Shown here piece by piece: positions 32,454 to 36,709 of a stretch of 36,709 bases of DNA. The notes under the pieces were generated by a model. That model searched no databases. It saw only the letters and a list, made by a program, of their open reading frames with translations, and had not been told where the DNA came from. Made by a program: the position numbers and the translations under genes. How positions within the stretch are numbered: position 1 is the stretch's first letter; each line of letters opens with the position of its first letter. Source of the stretch: an uncultured Lachnospiraceae bacterium (GTDB lineage: Bacteria; Bacillota; Clostridia; Lachnospirales; Lachnospiraceae); NCBI GenBank assembly GCA_944375845.1, contig CALWAW010000101.1, forward strand, positions 1-36,709, read 5' to 3'.

Positions 32454-34538
32454 TTATGACTCTTCCGCTGCCCTTGCGGCGATTTCCCTGGCCTGAACGT
32501 CGCCGGGCGCCTGCTCGTAGCGGGCAAACTCGTACTCGAAGGAGCCGATTCCGCCTGTCATGGAACGCAGGTCTGTGGAATAACCCACAAGCTCGGACAT
32601 GGGCACATCCGCCTCGATGATCTGGTTGCCCTTGTGGTCGGGATTCATTCCCAGCACGCGGCCCCTTCTCTTATTGAGGTCGCCCATGATGTCGCCTGTA
32701 AACTTGTCGGGCACCTTCACCTTCAGGGAAGCGATGGGCTCCAGCAGGACGGGCTTCGCGTCGGGCTCTGCGAAGGCCTTCTTCACGGCCAGGATCGTGG
32801 CCAGCTTAAAGGCCATTTCCGAGGAATCCACCGGATGATAAGAGCCGAACACCAGCGTGGCCTTGAGACCCACAACGGGATAGCCTGCCAGCGGCCCCTT
32901 GAGAACGGATTCCTGGATACCCTTTTCAACGGCGGGGAAGTAGTTCTTGGGAACTACGCCGCCCACGATCTTTTCTTCAAATACGTAAGGCTTCTCCAGA
33001 TCGCCGGAGGGCTCGAACTCGATCACCACGTCGCCGTACTGGCCATGGCCGCCGGACTGCTTCTTGTGCTTGCCCTGCACCTTGACCTTGCCTCTGATGG
33101 TCTCGCGGAACGCGATCCTGGGCTTTGAAAGCTCGATCTCTACTTTATAGCGGCTGGCAAGCTTGCTCACCACCACGTCCAGCTGCTGGTCGCCGATGCC
33201 GTAGATCAGACTCTGGCGGTTTTCCTTGTCGTTTACAGTCTTTAAGGTGAGATCCTCCTCCATCAGCTTGCTCAAGGAGGAAGCCAGCTTATCCTCGTCG
33301 CCCTTGTTCTTGGCCTTATAAGCCATGTAGGTGTAGGGCTTTGAAATCTCGGGCCTGTCGTAAATTACCGGAACCGCCTTGGTAGAAAGGGTGTCGCCGG
33401 TGGAGGTTACGGAGAGCTTGGAAATGGCGCCGATGTCGCCGCTTCGCAGGGCCGATACCTCGATGGCCTCCTTGCCCCTCATCACATAGAGTTTTCCGAT
33501 CTTTTCATCCGTTTCTTTATTGGCGTTGTAAAGGACGCTGTCGGAGCGGAGCACGCCGGAGCACACCTTTACATAGGAATATTTTCCGATAAAGGGATCC
33601 ACCAGGGTCTTCCAGACCTTGACGCTCAAGGGATTGGCGTCCTGATAGTTGGCCTCGAACAGCTCTCCCGTGGCGGCGTTGGTTCCGGTCACCTCAAGCT
33701 TTTCAGGGGAGGCGAAATATTTTTCCACCGCCTGGAGCAGCATGGTGGTGCCCTGGCCGTTTACGCCGGCGCCCATCAAAACGGGCACGATAGAGCAGTC
33801 CATCACGTGCTGGCGAAGGGCGATGGAGATCTCGTCGTAAGTAAATTCCTCACCGGCAAAGTACCGGTCCATATACTCCTCGCTGGTCTCGGCCACGGCC
33901 TCTAAAAGGGCCTCGCGGCACATTTCCAGGTTCTTCATGGAGTAATCGGGGATCTCGCACTCCTCGTAATCGCTTAAGCTTAAGAAGCGGCGGCCCTTCA
34001 TTTTAACCACGTTGACGAAGCCCACAAACCGCTCGTTCTCGCGGATGGGCAGATGGAACGGAGCGATCTTTTTGCCGTAGAGCCCCTGAAGGTCCTCGAT
34101 GACCTGGCGGTAGCTGGCGTTGTCGTCGTCCATATTGGTGACAAAGATAATGCGGGGCAGGTGATACTGCTCGCAGAACTCCCACGCCTTCTGGGTGCCC
34201 ACCTCGACGCCGGATTTTCCGTTCACGACGATGACGGCCGCGTCGGCGACGCTTAAGGCTTCCTCTACTTCGCCCACAAAATCAAAATATCCGGGAGTAT
34301 CCAGGAAGTTGATTTTAACTCCCTCCCACTCGATGGGAACCACCGTGGTGGAGATGGAAAACAGACGCTTTGTTTCTTCTTTATCGAAATCGCTGATGGT
34401 GTTGCCATCGGTAATTTTCCCCTGACGGCTTGTTACGCCTGTCACATGGGCCATGGCCTCGACCAGAGTCGTCTTGCCCGCGCCCCCATGGCCCAGCAGT
34501 ACGACATTGCGGATTCTTTCCGACTCAAAAACGTTCAT
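32454..34538 (-). CDS. Elongation factor G paralogue (EF-G-like translational GTPase)
   Basis: 694 residues with full EF-G domain order: G domain (1-280), domain II, III, IV and V. The P-loop is GHGGAGKT (16-23). Departures from canonical EF-G: switch I lacks RGITI (here KRLFSISTT), the switch II motif is DTPGY instead of DTPGH (Tyr84), and G4 is TNMD instead of NKMD. This matches the divergent EF-G-like class (FusA2/TM1651-like) found beside the main EF-G in many bacteria. Its role is not established; it may act at the ribosome in a specialised state. There is no rps/tuf context here, so it is not the housekeeping fusA. Confidence 0.9.
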   Translation of the reverse strand: MNVFESERIRNVVLLGHGGAGKTTLVEAMAHVTGVTSRQGKITDGNTISDFDKEETKRLFSISTTVVPIEWEGVKINFLDTPGYFDFVGEVEEALSVADAAVIVVNGKSGVEVGTQKAWEFCEQYHLPRIIFVTNMDDDNASYRQVIEDLQGLYGKKIAPFHLPIRENERFVGFVNVVKMKGRRFLSLSDYEECEIPDYSMKNLEMCREALLEAVAETSEEYMDRYFAGEEFTYDEISIALRQHVMDCSIVPVLMGAGVNGQGTTMLLQAVEKYFASPEKLEVTGTNAATGELFEANYQDANPLSVKVWKTLVDPFIGKYSYVKVCSGVLRSDSVLYNANKETDEKIGKLYVMRGKEAIEVSALRSGDIGAISKLSVTSTGDTLSTKAVPVIYDRPEISKPYTYMAYKAKNKGDEDKLASSLSKLMEEDLTLKTVNDKENRQSLIYGIGDQQLDVVVSKLASRYKVEIELSKPRIAFRETIRGKVKVQGKHKKQSGGHGQYGDVVIEFEPSGDLEKPYVFEEKIVGGVVPKNYFPAVEKGIQESVLKGPLAGYPVVGLKATLVFGSYHPVDSSEMAFKLATILAVKKAFAEPDAKPVLLEPIASLKVKVPDKFTGDIMGDLNKRRGRVLGMNPDHKGNQIIEADVPMSELVGYSTDLRSMTGGIGSFEYEFARYEQAPGDVQAREIAARAAEES

Positions 34539-34570
34539 GATACTTCCTCCCTTTTCGCTATTAGTCCACA

Positions 34571-34616
34571 GCCGCCTAAATTGCTAAACGCTCTGAGAGC
34601 AGACAGAGCGGGCGGC
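34571..34616 (-). ncRNA. Structured 5' leader of the EF-G-like gene (candidate)
   Basis: The minus-strand RNA shows an outer helix GCCGCC (34616-34611) / GGCGGC (34576-34571) enclosing a 7-bp hairpin CGCUCUG/CAGAGCG (34610-34604 / 34595-34589). A 12-base A/U-rich bulge lies on the 3' side. It starts about 15 bases after the predicted transcription start. No known riboswitch class was recognised. Confidence 0.4.
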
Positions 34617-34635
34617 AAGATGTCGGCTTAGGTAT

Positions 34636-34664
34636 ATTGTACTAAAAACCAGTAAGAATAGCAA
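34636..34664 (-). promoter_or_regulatory. Promoter of the EF-G-like gene
   Basis: Minus strand TTGCTA (34664-34659), 17 bases, TACAAT (34641-34636). It lies about 100 bases upstream of the ATG, leaving a leader long enough for the structure at 34571-34616. Confidence 0.65.
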
Positions 34665-34698
34665 TAAAAATATCAAAATTGTATAAATTGTTTTTTCA

Positions 34699-34728
34699 TT
34701 GACAAAAGCCCCGTTTCTGCTCTAAAAT
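34699..34728 (+). promoter_or_regulatory. Promoter of tyrA-aroA
   Basis: TTGACA (34699-34704), an 18-base spacer, TAAAAT (34723-34728). The predicted start is about 25 bases before the tyrA ATG. Confidence 0.7.
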
Positions 34729-34757
34729 ATCCATGGTATCAGAAAGGAATCAAAAAT

Positions 34758-35855
34758 ATGAGAGATCTTACCATTGGGTTCATCGGCCTGGGGCTGATCG
34801 GCGGTTCCATCGCCAGGGGCCTCAAGCGGGCGAACCCTTCCCATTTTATCATGGCTTATGCAAGGCGCCGCGAGACATTGGAGGCGGCCCTTTCCGACGG
34901 CGCCGTGGACGAGGCCCTGGACGGGGTAGGCGAGGAGCTTCGGCGCTGCGACTATATTTTCCTGTGCACGCCGGTGAGCTGCAACGAGGAGTACCTGTCG
35001 GCCGTAAAGCCCTTTCTTAAGGAGGGGGCCATTGTCACCGACGTGGGCAGCGTAAAGACGGGCATCCACGAGACCGTAAAGCGGCTGGGCATGGAGGCCT
35101 CCTTTATCGGCGGCCATCCCATGGCGGGCTCGGAAAAGAGCGGCTACGCCTATTCAAACGACCATCTGCTGGAAAACGCCTATTACGTGATCACCCCCAC
35201 GCCCTTCTCCCCGCCGGATAAGGTGGAGGAGCTCAAGCAGCTTACCTTAAGCCTTTCGGCCCTGCCCCTGATCCTGGATTTTCGCCAGCACGATTACATT
35301 GTGGCGGGCATCAGCCATCTGCCCCACCTGATCGCGGCCTGTCTGGTGAATCTGGTGCGCGACAAGGATACGCCGGAGCAGACCATGAAGCAGGTGGCGG
35401 CGGGCGGCTTTAAGGACATTACCAGAATCGCCTCCTCCTCCCCGGTCATGTGGCAGCAGATCTGCGAATCCAACCGGGAGAATATCGTGTCCATCCTGGG
35501 GGACTATATCGAATCCCTTGAAGGTGTAAGGGAGGCGGTACGAAACGGTGATTCTCAGGCGGTCTATGAGCTTTTCGACACCTCGAGGGATTACAGGGAT
35601 TCCATTCCCGACCGCTCCGCCGGTCCCATCAAAAAGGAATACGCCCTGTACTGCGACCTGGTGGACGAATCCGGCGCCATCGCCACCATCGCCACCATCC
35701 TGGCCGCCCATCAGATCAGCATCAAGAATATCGGCATTATCCATAACCGTGAATTTGAGGAGGGTGTCTTAAAGATCGAGTTCTACGACGGGGACGCCTC
35801 CGGGCGGGCGGTGGAGCTGCTCACCCAGTGCCGGTACACGGTCTATCACAGATAA
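34758..35855 (+). CDS. tyrA: Prephenate dehydrogenase with ACT domain
   Basis: 365 residues. NAD(P) fold GFIGLGLIGGSIARGLK, then DVGSVKTGIHETV and GGHPMAGSEKSGY with the catalytic His, and the helical dimerisation domain including AGISHLPHLIAACL. The last 70 residues form an ACT regulatory domain (DLVDESGAIATIATILA). It oxidises prephenate to 4-hydroxyphenylpyruvate for tyrosine synthesis; the ACT domain suggests feedback by tyrosine. It is the first gene of a pair with aroA, which starts 10 bases after its stop. Confidence 0.94.
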   Translation: MRDLTIGFIGLGLIGGSIARGLKRANPSHFIMAYARRRETLEAALSDGAVDEALDGVGEELRRCDYIFLCTPVSCNEEYLSAVKPFLKEGAIVTDVGSVKTGIHETVKRLGMEASFIGGHPMAGSEKSGYAYSNDHLLENAYYVITPTPFSPPDKVEELKQLTLSLSALPLILDFRQHDYIVAGISHLPHLIAACLVNLVRDKDTPEQTMKQVAAGGFKDITRIASSSPVMWQQICESNRENIVSILGDYIESLEGVREAVRNGDSQAVYELFDTSRDYRDSIPDRSAGPIKKEYALYCDLVDESGAIATIATILAAHQISIKNIGIIHNREFEEGVLKIEFYDGDASGRAVELLTQCRYTVYHR

Positions 35856-35865
35856 GGAGGTTTTT

Positions 35866-36709
35866 ATGGCGGTACAGCCCATCCGCGGGGAGATCACCGT
35901 CCCCGGAGACAAATCCATCTCTCACCGGAGCGTCATGCTGGGAGCCCTGGCGAAGGGAACCACCTGCGTCCGCGGCTTCCTTGAGAGCGCCGACTGCCTC
36001 TCCACCATCGGCTGCTTTAAGGCCATGGGGATTCCTGTTGAACAAAAGAACGGAGAGCTTTTGATCCACGGAAAGGGCCTGCACGGCCTTTCGGCCCCGA
36101 AAAGTGTTCTGGACTGCGGAAACAGCGGCACCACCACCAGGCTGATCTCGGGGATCCTGGCGGCCCAGCCCTTTTCCTCTGAGGTGACGGGGGACGCCTC
36201 CATCAGGAAGCGCCCCATGGGCCGCATCATCACCCCCCTCACCGAAATGGGGGCCTCCATCAAAAGCCGGTTCGATAACGGCTGCGCTCCCCTTCTCATT
36301 GAGGGGAGGCCTCTTCACGGCATCCGCTACCAGTCTCCCGTGGCCTCGGCCCAGGTGAAATCCGCGGTGCTTTTAGCCGGTCTTTACGCCGACAGCCCCA
36401 CCTGCGTTGCAGAGCCGGAGCTTTCCAGGGACCACACGGAGCGGATGCTCCGGGACTTCGGCGCTTCGGTGGCCTCGGAGGGGGTCTGCGCCACCCTTAC
36501 GCCTCCGGACGAGCTTCACGCCCAGGAGATCGCCGTGCCCGGCGACATCTCCTCCGCCGCCTACTTTCTGGCGGCGGCCGCGCTGATTACCGGCTCCGAG
36601 CTTTTGCTGCGCAATGTGGGCGTAAACCCCACCCGCGATGGGATCTTACGGGTCCTTCGGGAAATGGGCGCTGATCTTTCACTGGAAAACGTAAGCTCCG
36701 GCTCCGGCG
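35866..36709 (+). CDS. aroA: 3-phosphoshikimate 1-carboxyvinyltransferase (EPSP synthase), partial
   Basis: Starts at ATG 35866 with AAGGAGG (35854-35860), and stays open to the right edge of the window: 281 codons of an expected roughly 425. N-terminal motif VPGDKSISHRSVMLGALA with the substrate-binding Lys and Arg, LDCGNSGTTTRL, RKRPMGRI, and SAQVKSAVLLAGLYA-like and DISSAAYFLAAA segments. It joins PEP to shikimate-3-phosphate in the shikimate pathway and is the target of glyphosate in sensitive enzymes. The C-terminal part lies outside the window. Confidence 0.95.
   Translation, partial: MAVQPIRGEITVPGDKSISHRSVMLGALAKGTTCVRGFLESADCLSTIGCFKAMGIPVEQKNGELLIHGKGLHGLSAPKSVLDCGNSGTTTRLISGILAAQPFSSEVTGDASIRKRPMGRIITPLTEMGASIKSRFDNGCAPLLIEGRPLHGIRYQSPVASAQVKSAVLLAGLYADSPTCVAEPELSRDHTERMLRDFGASVASEGVCATLTPPDELHAQEIAVPGDISSAAYFLAAAALITGSELLLRNVGVNPTRDGILRVLREMGADLSLENVSSGSG

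Noticed and set aside
1..36709. CRISPR array, prophage, IS element, tRNA or rRNA
   Set aside because: No regularly spaced direct repeats, transposase or phage proteins, or tRNA/rRNA signatures were seen on either strand. The only broken element is the ATPase fragment at the left edge.

Overview
The window looks like chromosomal core sequence from a GC-rich member of the Clostridia, most likely a Lachnospiraceae-type anaerobe. This rests on the gene content: a dgt-dnaG-rpoD macromolecular-synthesis block, a T-box riboswitch, a class-F flavodiiron protein with rubredoxin and hemerythrin, a Csp-like S8 protease, a TrpB2-type tryptophan synthase beta chain, and clean sigma-A promoters with strong AGGAGG ribosome binding sites. 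No rRNA, tRNA, complete mobile element or CRISPR array is visible. The species call is inference.

Layout. 1-590: AT-rich edge with a truncated AAA-family ATPase start (minus strand) that keeps its promoter, and a possible coding remnant. 595-7872: minus-strand peptide-uptake operon (two permeases, two ATPases, lipoprotein binding protein, M20 peptidase) behind a long leader with a terminator-like hairpin and a CcpA/LacI-like palindrome. 7890-9078: deoC-cdd nucleoside salvage. 9241-12468: rubredoxin, bacteriohemerythrin and class-F flavodiiron protein, an O2/NO-handling operon. 12466-17456: apparent six-gene operon dut-degV-TPR lipoprotein-hflX-thyA-folA, centred on dTMP supply. 17491-17898: RNase P RNA with its own promoter and terminator. 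17903-25059: dgt-dnaG-rpoD-trmK-nif3-nucleoside kinase. 25090-26829: S8 protease. 26905-27707: YggS PLP protein.

From 27718 the strands mix: an AraC regulator (+), a Trp T-box riboswitch driving trpB2 (+), a minus-strand membrane protein fused to a spermidine-synthase-like domain, a small zinc-ribbon protein (+), a divergent EF-G paralogue (minus) behind a structured leader, and tyrA-aroA (+), with aroA cut by the right edge.

Functionally the window combines housekeeping (replication priming, primary sigma factor, RNase P, dTMP synthesis), peptide scavenging, oxygen/NO defence and aromatic amino acid synthesis. I did not find a clearly undescribed multi-gene defence or mobile system. The best leads are regulatory: the opp leader, the palindrome at the start of the rubredoxin operon, and the leader of the EF-G paralogue. 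Several proteins also carry altered key motifs (EF-G-like switch regions, ThyA active-site neighbour).
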